Shown: positions 28,129-37,776, numbered from the stretch's first letter. The stretch: DNA of 64,000 nt from Methylocapsa aurea (GCF_000746085.1 NZ_JQKO01000001.1:62001-126000); one strand, 5' to 3'. Notes: a model not told the origin generated them from the sequence alone. Translations and numbers: made by a program.

Positions 28129-29742
28129 TTAGTCCACGCTCGGCTGCTGCAGCTTTTCGAGAGCCTGATCGATTGTGAAGCTCGCCGCCTTTTGCCGGGG
28201 CGGGTAGTCTTTGAAAGTGGCCAAGAACTTGCCGATATAGGCTTGCGCAGGCACCAGCATGAAGGCGTGGTCGAGCATCCAGTCATAATAGGTGTTCGAC
28301 GTGATGCTTGCGCGCTCATAGGGATCGAGCCGGAGGTTATAGATCAGCGGCACGCGAAGGTGCGTGAAGGGCTCGGACCAGACCCGCAGGGTTCCCGGCG
28401 CCCTTTGTTCAGCAAAGACGACTTTCCAATTGTCGTAGCGCAGACCCGTCAGGTCGCCGTCATCGGAGAAATAGAAGAACTCCTTGCGCGGGTCTTTTTT
28501 CTCTTCGCCCGTGAGGTAGGGCAGAAGATTATAGCCGTCGAGATGCACCTTATAGGTGGCTTTGCCAGTTTTATAGCCGTTGAGCAGCTTCTCCTTGACG
28601 TCGGGCGCGCCCGCCATCGCCAGCAGCGTCGGCAGCCAATCGAGATGCGAGACGATCTCGTTCGACACCGAGCCGGGCTTGATCTTCCCTGGCCAGCGAA
28701 CCATTGCCGGCACGCGATAGGCGCCTTCCCAATTCGAGTTCTTTTCATTGCGGAATGGCGTCATCGCGGCATCCGGCCACGAGTTCATATGCGGGCCGTT
28801 ATCGGTCGAATAGAAAACGAACGTGTTATCCTCGATCCCCAGTTCCTTTAGCTTTGCGAGCACCGTGCCGACGTTTCTATCATGGTCGATCATGGTGTCG
28901 GCGTAGGGCCCGAGCCAGCGTCCGGCCTGACCTAAGCTCTCCGGCTTGGTATGGGTTCGGAAATGCATATGGGTGAAATTCACCCAAAGGAAAACGGGCT
29001 TGTCGGCCTTCACCTGCTTTTCAAGGAACTCGGCCGAGCGCGCGGCGATGTCGTCGTCGATCGTCTCCATCCGCTTTTTTGTCAGAGGCCCGGTGTCTTC
29101 GATCTTTTGCGTTCCGTCCGGATTGACGAAGCTGTGGATCACGCCTCTAGGACCGAAATTCTTGCGGAAGTTCGGAAACTCCGGATCGTTCGGCCTTGGA
29201 TAATCGGGAAGCTCCGGCTCTTCCTCGGCGTTGAGGTGATACAGGTTGCCGTAGAATTCATCGAACCCGTGCGCGGTCGGCAGCATCTCATCCTTGTCGC
29301 CGAGGTGGTTCTTGCCAAACTGGCCGGTGGCGTAGCCCTGAGCCTTCAGCAATTCGGCGATCGTCGGATCTTCCTTGCGCAGACCAAGATCCGCGCCCGG
29401 TAGGCCAACCTTGCTGAGGCCGGTCCGAAACACGCTTTGGCCGGTGATGAAGGCCGAGCGCCCCGCGGTGCAGCTCTGCTCCCCATAATAGTCGGTGAAG
29501 ATCATCCCTTGTTGCGAGATGGAGTCGATATTGGGCGTGCGGTAGCCCATCAGTCCGTTAGTGTAGGCGCTGATGTTCGACTGGCCGATGTCGTCGCCCC
29601 AGATGATGACAATATTCGGCTTTCCGCCCTCCTGCGCCTTTCCGCCCGCGGGCGCGGCCCAGGGAGCGCCGGCGGGCAAAGCCACTGCAACGGTGAATGC
29701 AGCCAGGGCTAGCCGCCCGACAAAACGAAGTTTCGACCCCAT
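28129..29742 (-). CDS. exported arylsulfatase (family S1 sulfatase)
   Basis: A 537-residue sulfatase that hydrolyses sulfate esters. The signal peptide is residues ~1-30 (LALAAFTVAVALPAGAPWA). The metal-binding start is IVIIWGDDIG (Asp50/51). The catalytic nucleophile is Cys91 in CTAGR, which fits C-x-A-x-R and would be converted to formylglycine. GKNHLGD, THMHFRTHT and FYSTDNGPHMNSWPDAAMTPFRNEK complete the active site. The ATG has GGAGG about 8 nt upstream. No formylglycine-generating enzyme or sulfate transporter is adjacent. The substrate is unknown, and a phosphonate hydrolase-like activity cannot be excluded. Confidence 0.9.
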   Translation of the reverse strand: MGSKLRFVGRLALAAFTVAVALPAGAPWAAPAGGKAQEGGKPNIVIIWGDDIGQSNISAYTNGLMGYRTPNIDSISQQGMIFTDYYGEQSCTAGRSAFITGQSVFRTGLSKVGLPGADLGLRKEDPTIAELLKAQGYATGQFGKNHLGDKDEMLPTAHGFDEFYGNLYHLNAEEEPELPDYPRPNDPEFPNFRKNFGPRGVIHSFVNPDGTQKIEDTGPLTKKRMETIDDDIAARSAEFLEKQVKADKPVFLWVNFTHMHFRTHTKPESLGQAGRWLGPYADTMIDHDRNVGTVLAKLKELGIEDNTFVFYSTDNGPHMNSWPDAAMTPFRNEKNSNWEGAYRVPAMVRWPGKIKPGSVSNEIVSHLDWLPTLLAMAGAPDVKEKLLNGYKTGKATYKVHLDGYNLLPYLTGEEKKDPRKEFFYFSDDGDLTGLRYDNWKVVFAEQRAPGTLRVWSEPFTHLRVPLIYNLRLDPYERASITSNTYYDWMLDHAFMLVPAQAYIGKFLATFKDYPPRQKAASFTIDQALEKLQQPSVD

Positions 29743-30031
29743 GACATTCCTCCGTGCCCGACGCTCTGGCCCGATGCTTTAGTCTGCCAAGACGTCAGTA
29801 GTTGCGCATTGTGGAGGAAATGGCAATTTTCGTAAAATTGCGCCTGTGGCCGAGCAATGCGCTGGAGTGGCGTGATATTAATGGGCTGAACGAACATCTA
29901 CGGTGGCTGTCATGATCCTGACACCCGTAGAGGATTCTGTTCAAACCATTGTCGAACCGCGCAAATCTTGCTCAACTCGGAGTGAGCAGCATGCCGATTC
30001 GGGAGAATGACAGCAAAGCCGAGCAGTTTTG

Positions 30032-32115
30032 ATGCGTTATCTGACCATGTCGACGCTGATCGGGATGTTGCTTCCCGCAATAGGCGCGGCTGCGGCCCTG
30101 GAGTTGCCGGCGCAGCCGCCCAATCCACCGGCGTTCACCTGGGCGGGCTTCCATGTCGGCGGCGCCATTCCCCTGTATCGCGAAAGGCTATTGGAGGCTG
30201 GCAGCGGATTTACGAGCAACGCCTTTGATCTCCACCCCAAAAGCATCGACCATTCGGGCTTCTCCTTCGGAGCGCATGTCGGCTTTGATTGGCAATATGG
30301 GCCATGGGTCTACGGCCTCGAAACCGAATTGAATTTTCTCGACGCGCGCCCCGCTCCAAACGGGTTGTATCTTGCGCCGCCGGCCTACGGGCCATTGGGC
30401 ATCGCGGCCTATGGCATTTCCTCCGACCCGAGCGGCAATTATTTTTCCGATTTTCGTGGCCGGTTCGGCTTCGCGGTCGATCGCATGCTTTTTACGTCAC
30501 CGCCGGCGTTGCTGCTGGCGGGTGGCGCGGAGCCTCTATGCTGACGTTTCATGGCCCGGCGCCGCTCGGACGCTTTTATGGACCCGTGGCGCAATCCTCG
30601 CGCATGAAATACGCCTTCGGCGGGGGTGTCGAATATGCGCTAGACACTCATTGGTCGACGCGCTTCGAGTATTTGTTCGTCAACCAAGCGCTCGGAAATC
30701 AGGTCTATGACAATGGCCTAGGGTTTCAACTCGGCGCCCATGAACAAAATGAAGCCCATCTGCTTCGCTTCGGGCTGAACTATCGCTTTTCAGATAATAA
30801 TGCCGCGCAGGATGAAAAGACCGGCGAGAGCAAAGCGAACGATGCAGAACCAAATCAAACCAAGCCCGCCGGGCCGGAGCAATACAGCGTGCATGCGCAG
30901 GTCACAAATGTCGCGCAGGGCTATCCGAAATTTCCGGCTCTCTATGATGGGCCGAACAGCTTCCGCTCGAAAGGTCAAGCGCGCGATGGTTCGACGGCCG
31001 ACGGTTTTTTCGGCGCACGCCTCTGGAGCGGCGGCGAAGCCTATGTGAACCCGGAGATTGACCAGGGGTTCGGTCTCTCCAATTCCGTCGGCGCGGCAGC
31101 CTATGTGAACGGCGCCGTCGCCAAATTCGGCCGCTCTGCGCCCTACCTGCGCTTCCAGCGCTATTTCCTGCGTCAGACGATCGGCCTCGGCGGCGAAAGC
31201 GAGGCGGTAGAAGGGGGGCTAAACCAGCTCGCCGGCTCCGTGGATTCCAACAGGCTGACCTTCACCGTAGGCAAGTTTGGCGTCCCCGACATATTTGACG
31301 ACAATAAATATGCACATGACGCGACGAACACCTTCCTGAACTTCGCGATCAACACAATGGGCGCTTTCGACTACGCGGCCGATTCCTGGGGTTATACCTA
31401 TGGCGCCGCGATGGAATGGAAGCAGGAGTCTTGGACCGCGCGCGCGGGCGTATTCCAGCTGTCGGACATTCCCAACAGCCAGAAGATCGAGCCCGTGCTG
31501 TTGCGCCAATTCATGCCAATCTTCGAGATCGAGAAGCGCTACGAATTGTTCGACCAGCCGGGCAAAATCAAATTCCTTGCCTTTGGCGATCGCGGCTACA
31601 TCAGCAAGATCGACGATGTCATCAATTTCGCTTTCGCGACGCGCTTCTTTCCGCCAGATATCAACAATATGCGCAAGCTTCAATTTAAAGCCGGCGTTGG
31701 CGTAAATATCGAACAGCAATTGACGCCGACGCTCGGTTTTTTCCTGCGCGCGAGCATGGCGGATGGACGGTTCGAAACCGTCGACTACACCGACATCGAC
31801 CGCTCGATTTCCGCGGGCTTCTCCTTGTCCGGGCAGTCATGGGATCGCCCGAACGATACGATTGGCGCCGCCGTCGCCGCGAGCGGGCTGTCGAACAGCC
31901 GCATCAGATATTTCGGCTTAGGGGGAACGAGCGTCTATATCGGCGACGGCGCCTTGTCCTACGGCGGCGAGCAAGTCTTCGAGACCTTTTACAAATACAA
32001 TGTCATGGACGGCGTTCAGGTCACCGTTGATTATCAATTCCTGCACAATCCAGCGCATAACCTCGATCGTGGGCCGATATCCGTCTTTGCGTTGCGGCTG
32101 CACGGGGAGTTCTGA
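30032..32115 (+). pseudogene. frameshifted outer-membrane protein: Omp25-like barrel fused to OprB-type porin
   Basis: Two overlapping frames make one protein of about 695 residues. Codons from ATG 30032 give a signal peptide (ending GAAAALE) and an Omp25-like barrel (FTWAGFHVGGAIPLY, GFSFGAHVGFDWQYG) that stops at 30544. The other frame carries the continuation (FYVTAGVAAGGW, TRFEYLFV, LLRFGLNYRF) and then an OprB carbohydrate-porin domain (SSVY-type ending IGDGALSYGGEQVFETFY to FALRLHGEF). Adding one T to the T5 run at 30489-30493 restores DRMLFYVTAGV without a break. This may be a true inactivating frameshift, slippage or a sequencing error. Confidence 0.8.
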
Positions 32116-32259
32116 CATCATCTTTAGATGAGGGCCAGCCAACGCATGACGATCAATACTTAAGTGCGAAGATCGATGTTAACTACCTTCATCTGATCCC
32201 CGCGCAAACCCGGTTTGACTTACCCGAAAAGGAAAGGCGCTCTCCGTCCAGCAGCGCCG

Positions 32260-32982
32260 TTAATAAGGGTGCCGATCCTTCTTGTTCTCCCAGGCGCGGT
32301 AGGCGGCCAGGCACGCCTCCCTTTCGAAATTCTCCGTCACCGCAATGCTCCGCTTGTCCCAGGGCCGTGTGAAATCTTCATATTGAAAGGCGTCGTCAAA
32401 GCCGATCTTGCTGGTGTCCTTCAGGCTGGCCCCGAAATAGACGTGGTCGATGCGCGACCAGTAGATGGCGCTCATGCACATCGGGCAGGGCGCTCCATTG
32501 ATGTAGATCTCGCAGCCTTTGAGCATCCGCGCGCGCTCCGGCACAAGATCGGGAGAATTCGCCTCGCGCGGGATCATCTCGAGGATCGTGCCGGCGTTGT
32601 AGTCGGAGCCAAGCAAGGCCTTGGGATTGAGTTTGGCGGAAGCGTCGATGATCGCGGTGACCTCGGCGTGGAAGACCGGGCATCCGGTGAGAAGGACGCG
32701 GTTCTGGCCGCGCCCGATGATTTCGCCGTCCTTGACGATCACGGCGCCGAAGGGGCCGCCCCAGCCCTTCTCGACCGACTCGATCGCCAGCCGCGTCGCC
32801 TCTTCCATGAATTTGCGCTTGTCCGCCAACTCCTTCTTATCCGACTGCGCCGGTTTGGGCGCCGCCTCGGCGGGCGATGATGGTAGCGCCGTTGTTGCGG
32901 CGGCGCCGGCGGCGGCCGCGGCGCTGGCGAAGAAGGCGCGCCTTCCGGCGTCAGGGAGCGAATCGCAAGCGCAGCGCTTCAT
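32260..32982 (-). CDS. Tat-exported nucleoside/guanine deaminase-like protein
   Basis: A 240-residue zinc deaminase of the CDA/guanine-deaminase fold with the catalytic HAE (residues 105-107) and PCPMC (Cys166, Cys169) zinc ligands. GGPFGAVIVKDGEIIGRGQN and MSAIYWSRIDHVYFGAS fit guanine deaminase GuaD or similar enzymes. Unusually, residues 1-41 are a twin-arginine leader (RRAFF followed by an Ala-rich stretch ending AEA), implying export of the folded enzyme to the periplasm. The ATG at 32982 has GGAGG about 8 nt upstream. Monocistronic; substrate unproven. Confidence 0.8.
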   Translation of the reverse strand: MKRCACDSLPDAGRRAFFASAAAAAGAAATTALPSSPAEAAPKPAQSDKKELADKRKFMEEATRLAIESVEKGWGGPFGAVIVKDGEIIGRGQNRVLLTGCPVFHAEVTAIIDASAKLNPKALLGSDYNAGTILEMIPREANSPDLVPERARMLKGCEIYINGAPCPMCMSAIYWSRIDHVYFGASLKDTSKIGFDDAFQYEDFTRPWDKRSIAVTENFEREACLAAYRAWENKKDRHPY

Positions 32983-33218
32983 GGCATTTCCTCCAACATT
33001 CAGAATCAAATCATCATATATCAATCATCAGAAATTGCGTAGCCGCCAAGCTGGTCTCGTTTGCGGGCCGAGAGCGCCCGGCGCGGGGGCAGGGCGCGTC
33101 ACGATAGCTTCACGGCGTTGGCTTTACTTGGCGGAGTTGCGCCCTAACATAAGCAGCGTTTATTCCTTCATTTTGGTGCAAGTGCGTCCCGCGCCGGGGG
33201 CGGTTCAAGGAGCAGATC

Positions 33219-33584
33219 ATGGCCAATCCCTTTGTGCATGTGGAGCTCGCCACGACGGATATCGACCAAGCCAAGTCTTTCTATCAGTCGTTATTCGACT
33301 GGAATCTGCACGATGCCGAAATGGGCCCTGGCTTTACTTATACCCTGATCGGCGTTGGCGAAGGCACCGGCGGCGGCATGATGAAACATCCCATGCCAGG
33401 CGCGCCGTCGGCTTGGCTGCCTTATGTGCTGGTGGATGATCTCGCGGCGGCCACCGCCAAGGCAAAGACGCTCGGCGCCTCGATCGTCAAGGACGTCACC
33501 GAGGTGCCTAATACCGGCTCGTTTTCCATCATCGTCGATCCGACCGGCGCGGCGCTGGGGCTCTGGCAGCCCAAGGCCGGTTGA
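33219..33584 (+). CDS. VOC-family (glyoxalase/bleomycin-resistance fold) protein
   Basis: A 121-residue single-module protein with paired beta-alpha-beta-beta-beta motifs: FVHVELATTDIDQAKSFYQSLFDW and WLPYVLVDDLAAATAKAKTLGA, ending FSIIVDPTGAALGLWQPK. These are typical VOC metal-fold segments. AAGGAG lies about 7 nt upstream of the ATG. The reaction cannot be assigned. It converges on rmuC with 7 bp between stops. Confidence 0.85.
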   Translation: MANPFVHVELATTDIDQAKSFYQSLFDWNLHDAEMGPGFTYTLIGVGEGTGGGMMKHPMPGAPSAWLPYVLVDDLAAATAKAKTLGASIVKDVTEVPNTGSFSIIVDPTGAALGLWQPKAG

Positions 33585-33591
33585 GCAAGGC

Positions 33592-34758
33592 TCACTCGGC
33601 GGCCTTCATCTTGACGACGGCCGCCGCATCCGGGGCTTCGGCGAAGTCCATCTGTTCGATGCGCTCGCCGCATTTGGCGATTTTATCGGCCGAGGCGATG
33701 ATCTGGCCGACATCCTCCTGGGCGTTCTTGAAATGGGCGTCGAGCTTCGCGGCGCGCGCCCGCAGCCGCGCGATATCGTCGACGAGGCGGCGGACCTCGG
33801 CCTGGATGATATGGGTTTCTTCGCGCACCCGCGCATCGCGCACGATCGCCTGCATGACCTGCACCGCCATCACCAAAAGCGAAGGCGAGACGATGATGAT
33901 GCGGCTGCGGTGCGCCTTTTGAACGACGTCTTCGAAAAGTTCGTTGATGTCGGCGTAGAGCGATTCCGAAGGGACGAACAGCATGGCGATATCCTGCATT
34001 TCGTCCGGCAGAAAATAGCGCTCGGCGATGTCGCGGATATGTTTGCCGACATCCGCGCGCACCCGCGCCGCCGCATATTTGCGGGCTTCATCGCTGGCGG
34101 CGTCCTTCAAAGCGGTGAAGGCTTCGAGCGGAAATTTGGCGTCGACCACCATCAGCCGGTGATCGCCGGGAAGGCGGAGGACGCAATCGGGTCGCGTCCT
34201 GTTCGACAGCGTATGCTGAAACGCGAAGGCCGATTCGGGAAGCGCGTCGCGAATGATCGCCTCCAGCCGGCCCTGGCCAAAGGCGCCCCGCGCCTGCTTG
34301 TTGCTGAGAATTTCCTTGAGGCCGACGACTTCCTCGGTCAGTCCGGTGAGCCGCGTCTGAGCTGCGTCGATCACCGCCAGCCTTTCGTTCAATCTGGCGA
34401 GATGCGCGCCGGCGGTGCGGCTTGAGGCTTCAAGACCATCGCCGACCCTATCGCCAACAGCGTCGAGCCGTTCCGACACAAGGCGCGCGAGATCGGTTTG
34501 GCGCGATCCCAAGAATTCAGCCACGCTGCGCAGCCGGCCGGTCAATTCAGCGTTCTGCCGGGCGATTTCGGTCATTGCGCGCTCCATGTCGCGCTGCCTC
34601 GCCTCGGCTGCGAAGCCTTCCAGGGTCTGGGCGCGCGCGCCGCGCCTCAGATTGAACGCCACGACCGCAAGAAGCAGCAAGGCAAGGGCCACGGCTCCCA
34701 GAAGGGCGTCCGAAACCACTACCGGCGCGCCATTAAGAAGAAAGAGGACCCGCTCCAT
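33592..34758 (-). CDS. rmuC: DNA recombination protein RmuC
   Basis: A 388-residue protein thought to limit inversions at short repeats, with a PD-(D/E)xK nuclease-like core. One N-terminal helix (LLGAVALALLLLAVVAFNL) is followed by a coiled-coil region (~50-150) and the RmuC domain: RGAFGQGRLEAIIRDALP, LSNRTRPDCVLRLPGDHRLMVVDAKFPLEAF and FVPSESLYADINELFEDVVQ. Length and motifs are normal. Confidence 0.93.
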   Translation of the reverse strand: MERVLFLLNGAPVVVSDALLGAVALALLLLAVVAFNLRRGARAQTLEGFAAEARQRDMERAMTEIARQNAELTGRLRSVAEFLGSRQTDLARLVSERLDAVGDRVGDGLEASSRTAGAHLARLNERLAVIDAAQTRLTGLTEEVVGLKEILSNKQARGAFGQGRLEAIIRDALPESAFAFQHTLSNRTRPDCVLRLPGDHRLMVVDAKFPLEAFTALKDAASDEARKYAAARVRADVGKHIRDIAERYFLPDEMQDIAMLFVPSESLYADINELFEDVVQKAHRSRIIIVSPSLLVMAVQVMQAIVRDARVREETHIIQAEVRRLVDDIARLRARAAKLDAHFKNAQEDVGQIIASADKIAKCGERIEQMDFAEAPDAAAVVKMKAAE

Positions 34759-34948
34759 GATCGCTCATTACATGATTCGCGTGGGAAAGGGAACGAATCT
34801 AGAACGGGCTAGGTAGAAGGAGAAGACGGAACGGTTCCGCGCCACTCGGCTTTAAATATGCCTCTTACTGCTTGGAAGATGGGTTATGGATGCGTTTCTG
34901 TGCGTAATTCCACGCGGGCGGCCTTTGCCGCGATCGAGGTGAGATTCC

Positions 34949-35839
34949 GTGAGCCAGGCTCGCCCGAGGCCAGTCCGAAGCGCGTTGCGCGGATTGCGCG
35001 TGGCCCTTCGCATCCTTGTCGATGCGGCGATGCGCTTTTCCTTGGATGATGGCTGGGCGATCGCCAGCCATATCGCGCTCTCGATCCTGACCTCGATGTT
35101 TCCCTTTCTGATTTTCGTGACCGCGCTCGGCGCTTTTTTCGGCTCGACGAACCTCGCCGATGAGGCGGTTCGGATCCTGTTCCAAACCTGGCCGGAGGAG
35201 GTCGCCGCGCCTCTGGCGGGCGAAATCCACACCGTCTTGACGCAGACTCGAAGCGGCCTGCTGACCCTTGGCGTCACCCTGGCGATCTATTTTTCGTCGA
35301 GCGGGGTCGAAGCGCTTCGCGTCGGCCTCAACCGCGCCTATGGCGTCAGGGAGCAGCGCTCCTGGTGGCTGTTGCGCCTCGAGTCGATCGCCTATGTTTT
35401 CGTCGGAGCTTTCGCGCTTCTGGCCCTGGCCCTTTTCGTTGTCTTCGCGCCGATGATCTGGACGGCGGCGCTGCGCATTGCGCCGGGGTTCGAGCCGCTC
35501 GAGCGGCTGATCGCCTTCAGCCGCCTAGGCATCGCGACTTTGGTGATTTTGCTGGCGCTGGTCATTGTGCATAAATTTTTGCCGGGAGGACATCGGTCGC
35601 TGCGGGAGGTGGCGGTCGGCGTTTTGCTGACCTTCGCCCTGTGGGTCGCCGCCGGCGTTGCTTTTGGCTCCTATCTCGCCGAATTCGCTCGCAATTATGT
35701 CACCACCTACGCCGGCCTCGCCTCGGTGATGATCGCGCTTGTGTTCCTTTACATGGTCGCCTCGATCTTCATCTTCGGCGGCGAATTGAATGCGGCGATT
35801 CTGCGCGAGGCGCATAGGGGAGGCCCACCGGAAAGGTGA
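34949..35839 (+). CDS. YihY/BrkB-family inner-membrane protein
   Basis: A 296-residue protein with about six membrane helices. Motifs typical of the YihY/BrkB (once 'ribonuclease BN') family are ASHIALSILTSMFPFLIFVTALGAFFG, YFSSSGVEALRVGLNRAYGV, and the C-terminal TYAGLASVMIALVFLYMVASIFIFGGELNAA. The start is a GTG; no strong ribosome site is seen. Function unknown; it is not a nuclease. Confidence 0.85.
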   Translation: MSQARPRPVRSALRGLRVALRILVDAAMRFSLDDGWAIASHIALSILTSMFPFLIFVTALGAFFGSTNLADEAVRILFQTWPEEVAAPLAGEIHTVLTQTRSGLLTLGVTLAIYFSSSGVEALRVGLNRAYGVREQRSWWLLRLESIAYVFVGAFALLALALFVVFAPMIWTAALRIAPGFEPLERLIAFSRLGIATLVILLALVIVHKFLPGGHRSLREVAVGVLLTFALWVAAGVAFGSYLAEFARNYVTTYAGLASVMIALVFLYMVASIFIFGGELNAAILREAHRGGPPER

Positions 35840-35851
35840 ACCGCGCGCCCC

Positions 35852-36361
35852 TTACTGAAGCGTATGCCCATGCGGCGCATGCGGAAAGACCGAGGTCGAC
35901 TGGGACCGCTTGATGGGCGCCAAAACAAATCTTCTCCCCTTGAGGGCTTGAGCCAGCGAGCGGCTCGCCCGCAAGAGAGCATGGACCGTATCGGCGCCCA
36001 AAAGATCGGTTGCGGCAAAAATTTCCTGTTCGAGATCGCCCTGTTGCGAGGCGGCGACGAGTCTGAGCGCGAGATATTCGTCGCGGCAGAGACAGCGGCA
36101 GATATCTGGGCGCCATCCTATGGTCCTGCGCGCCTGCTTGCTCAAGATCCGCGTGAACAGATGAAACTCGCCATAAAGGACTTTCGCTGAATCTTGTCCG
36201 ACGAAACGGAGCAATACGTCCCAGGCGCAATCCAGGCAAAAAGTGTCTCGCGTGGCGTAACCCGCCATCCAATAGCGGTATTGGGCGAAGAACAGATGCT
36301 CCGCCGGCGCGTCCGCGTGAACGGCGGCGATTGAATTGCGTGGGGTTTCGCACGGGTCCAT
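35852..36361 (-). CDS. hypothetical protein (orphan pair, second gene)
   Basis: A 169-residue protein I do not recognise. It is rich in aromatic residues and cysteine near the N-terminus (FFAQYRYWMAGYATRDTFCLDCAWDVLLRFVG), with two further Cys in DICRCLCRDEY. No signal peptide or membrane helix is evident. GAGGGAG lies 6 nt before the ATG, supporting translation. It is 45 bp downstream of another unknown gene on the same strand; both appear to be transcribed from the AT-rich gap at 36.66-36.8 kb. Confidence 0.6.
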   Translation of the reverse strand: MDPCETPRNSIAAVHADAPAEHLFFAQYRYWMAGYATRDTFCLDCAWDVLLRFVGQDSAKVLYGEFHLFTRILSKQARRTIGWRPDICRCLCRDEYLALRLVAASQQGDLEQEIFAATDLLGADTVHALLRASRSLAQALKGRRFVLAPIKRSQSTSVFPHAPHGHTLQ

Positions 36362-36406
36362 GACGGCTCCCTCAAACTGGCTCGAATAAAGAAGAAAAAG
36401 GCAGGT

Positions 36407-36661
36407 TCATGCCGCTGCGGGAACGCGAAGCTTGGAGGGCGGATTGGCGCGTGGAAGCTTCGCGAGATGGCGGAGGGCGAAATCGCGCGCCGTCGTCTCC
36501 AAGCATTCATCGACGCATAGGCCATGGTAGTGGGTTTGCAGCGCGCCGAACAAAAACTGTGTAAGCTCATCCGGGCCAATCGACGGATCTCCGCTGTACG
36601 TCATAACAGCATCATTCAATATTTGATTTATTCTAATTCTTTCTTCCATGCTGCCGCACAT
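36407..36661 (-). CDS. hypothetical small protein (orphan pair, first gene)
   Basis: An 84-residue soluble protein of unknown family (MEERIRINQILNDAV, then LTQFLFGALQTHYHGLCVDECLETTARDFALRHL). GGAG lies 7 nt upstream of the ATG at 36661; the internal ATG at 36649 lacks a site. It precedes the 169-residue gene and probably shares its transcript. The upstream ~130 bp are notably AT-rich compared with the rest of the window. Confidence 0.6.
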   Translation of the reverse strand: MCGSMEERIRINQILNDAVMTYSGDPSIGPDELTQFLFGALQTHYHGLCVDECLETTARDFALRHLAKLPRANPPSKLRVPAAA

Positions 36662-36807
36662 CTTTACACTCCATCAACATGAGCATTGTGAAGAAATACA
36701 TATGCAGATCTATCGTTGCAAGAACTATGTTTTTTATCTATTCTAATTAAGTATTCTCGGATCGCGCCTCTTTAGTTTGAGCATGACTCCAAAAAGCCGC
36801 AGAGCTT

Positions 36808-37167
36808 TTGGACAAATTCATCCGTCAAAGCGAAGAGATAGGAGCGCTGCCGATCCAGGCTCGGGACCGATTAAAATGCTTGTGCGAAGGCGCTGCCTTG
36901 ATGCTCGACGTGATCCCCAGAACGAATGCGCTCATCGGAGACAGGGGCTATGACGCAGACTGGTCCCGTAAGGCGCTCGCGGCCCGCAGGATCGATGTCT
37001 GCATCCCATCCAAGACATATCGCAAGGTCCCCATCCCGCACGACGCCGCGCTTCTGCCGCCGCCACAAGATCGAGATCGGCGCCGCGTCCGCACCCGCTA
37101 TGATCGCTGCGCGCATGCCTTCATGTCCGCCATCGCGCTCGCCGTCACTGTCATCTTCTGGCTCTGA
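36808..37167 (+). pseudogene. degenerate IS5-family transposase, 3' part
   Basis: The translation carries IS5/IS427-group transposase fragments: LIGDRGYDADWSRKALAARRIDVCIPSK, then after a disrupted stretch TRYDRCAHAFMSAIALAVTVIFWL, the normal C-terminus. Near 37060-37085 the reading shifts out of frame (RRHKIEIG is readable in another frame), and the GRLKDWR block is deleted. The N-terminal half is absent. It is a dead remnant. Confidence 0.8.
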
Positions 37168-37171
37168 TCAA

Positions 37172-37678
37172 TCAGTCCTGAGCGTAGCGGGCGCGGCGCG
37201 CGAGCGCCTTCTCGTAGGCGGCCTGCAGTTCGCCGAACACTGAGCGCGCCGGACGCGGCGCGCCGAGGTGCAGGTGGCGCAGCTCGTCCATGAAGGCGTT
37301 CCAAAGCGGAGCGCCGCCCTTTTCCAGCAGCTCCGCGCGCACCGACAATTCCTTGCTCGAGCGCGTATGCCGACGGCCCCAAGCGCCCATGTGCGCGAGC
37401 AAAGGCACGAGCTGGATGGCCGCTTCGGTGAGACTGTAGATCCCTTTCTGCCGGTGTTTCGGATCGGGGCGTCGCGTCAGCAGGCCGGACGCGGTCAGGC
37501 GCTTCAGCCGGTCTGCGAGGATGTTCGAGGCGATGCCTTCCTCGCTCTGTGCGAGCAGCTCGCCATAGCTGCGCCGGTTCCCGAACATGACGTCGCGGAT
37601 GACGATCAGGCTCCAGCGGTCGCCGAGCTGTTCGAGCGTCAGGTTGATCGGGCAGCCGGATCGTCCGGTCTGCGGCAT
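37172..37678 (-). CDS. HxlR-family transcriptional regulator
   Basis: A 168-residue winged-helix regulator. The HxlR signature is CPINLTLEQLGDRWSLIVIRDVMFGNRRSYGELL, followed by GIASNILADRLKRLTASGLL and the wing GIYSLTEAA. The N-terminal Cys before PINL is the residue often used for redox or electrophile sensing in this family. The ATG at 37678 starts the conserved region. It diverges from the gst gene 98 bp away, with palindromes between them, so it most likely controls gst. The stop lies 4 bp after an IS5 remnant. Confidence 0.9.
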   Translation of the reverse strand: MPQTGRSGCPINLTLEQLGDRWSLIVIRDVMFGNRRSYGELLAQSEEGIASNILADRLKRLTASGLLTRRPDPKHRQKGIYSLTEAAIQLVPLLAHMGAWGRRHTRSSKELSVRAELLEKGGAPLWNAFMDELRHLHLGAPRPARSVFGELQAAYEKALARRARYAQD

Positions 37679-37699
37679 GGCCGTTCTCCTGGGATTTAC

Positions 37700-37716
37700 A
37701 CTTGTAATATGCAAGT
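37700..37716. promoter_or_regulatory. candidate HxlR operator 1
   Basis: Inverted repeat ACTTG-TAATATG-CAAGT immediately upstream of hxlR, a location suited to autoregulation. Confidence 0.5.
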
Positions 37717-37731
37717 GGTATGAGTAGAGTT

Positions 37732-37751
37732 CAAGCGCTTGCATAATGCAA
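37732..37751. promoter_or_regulatory. candidate HxlR operator 2
   Basis: CAAGCGCTTG (37732-37741) overlaps the 13-bp palindrome TTGCAT-A-ATGCAA (37739-37751), about 25-45 bp before gst. It shares the CTTG/CAAG arms of operator 1. Confidence 0.5.
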
Positions 37752-37776
37752 TTAGTCTGAATTCGGAGGTCCCACG

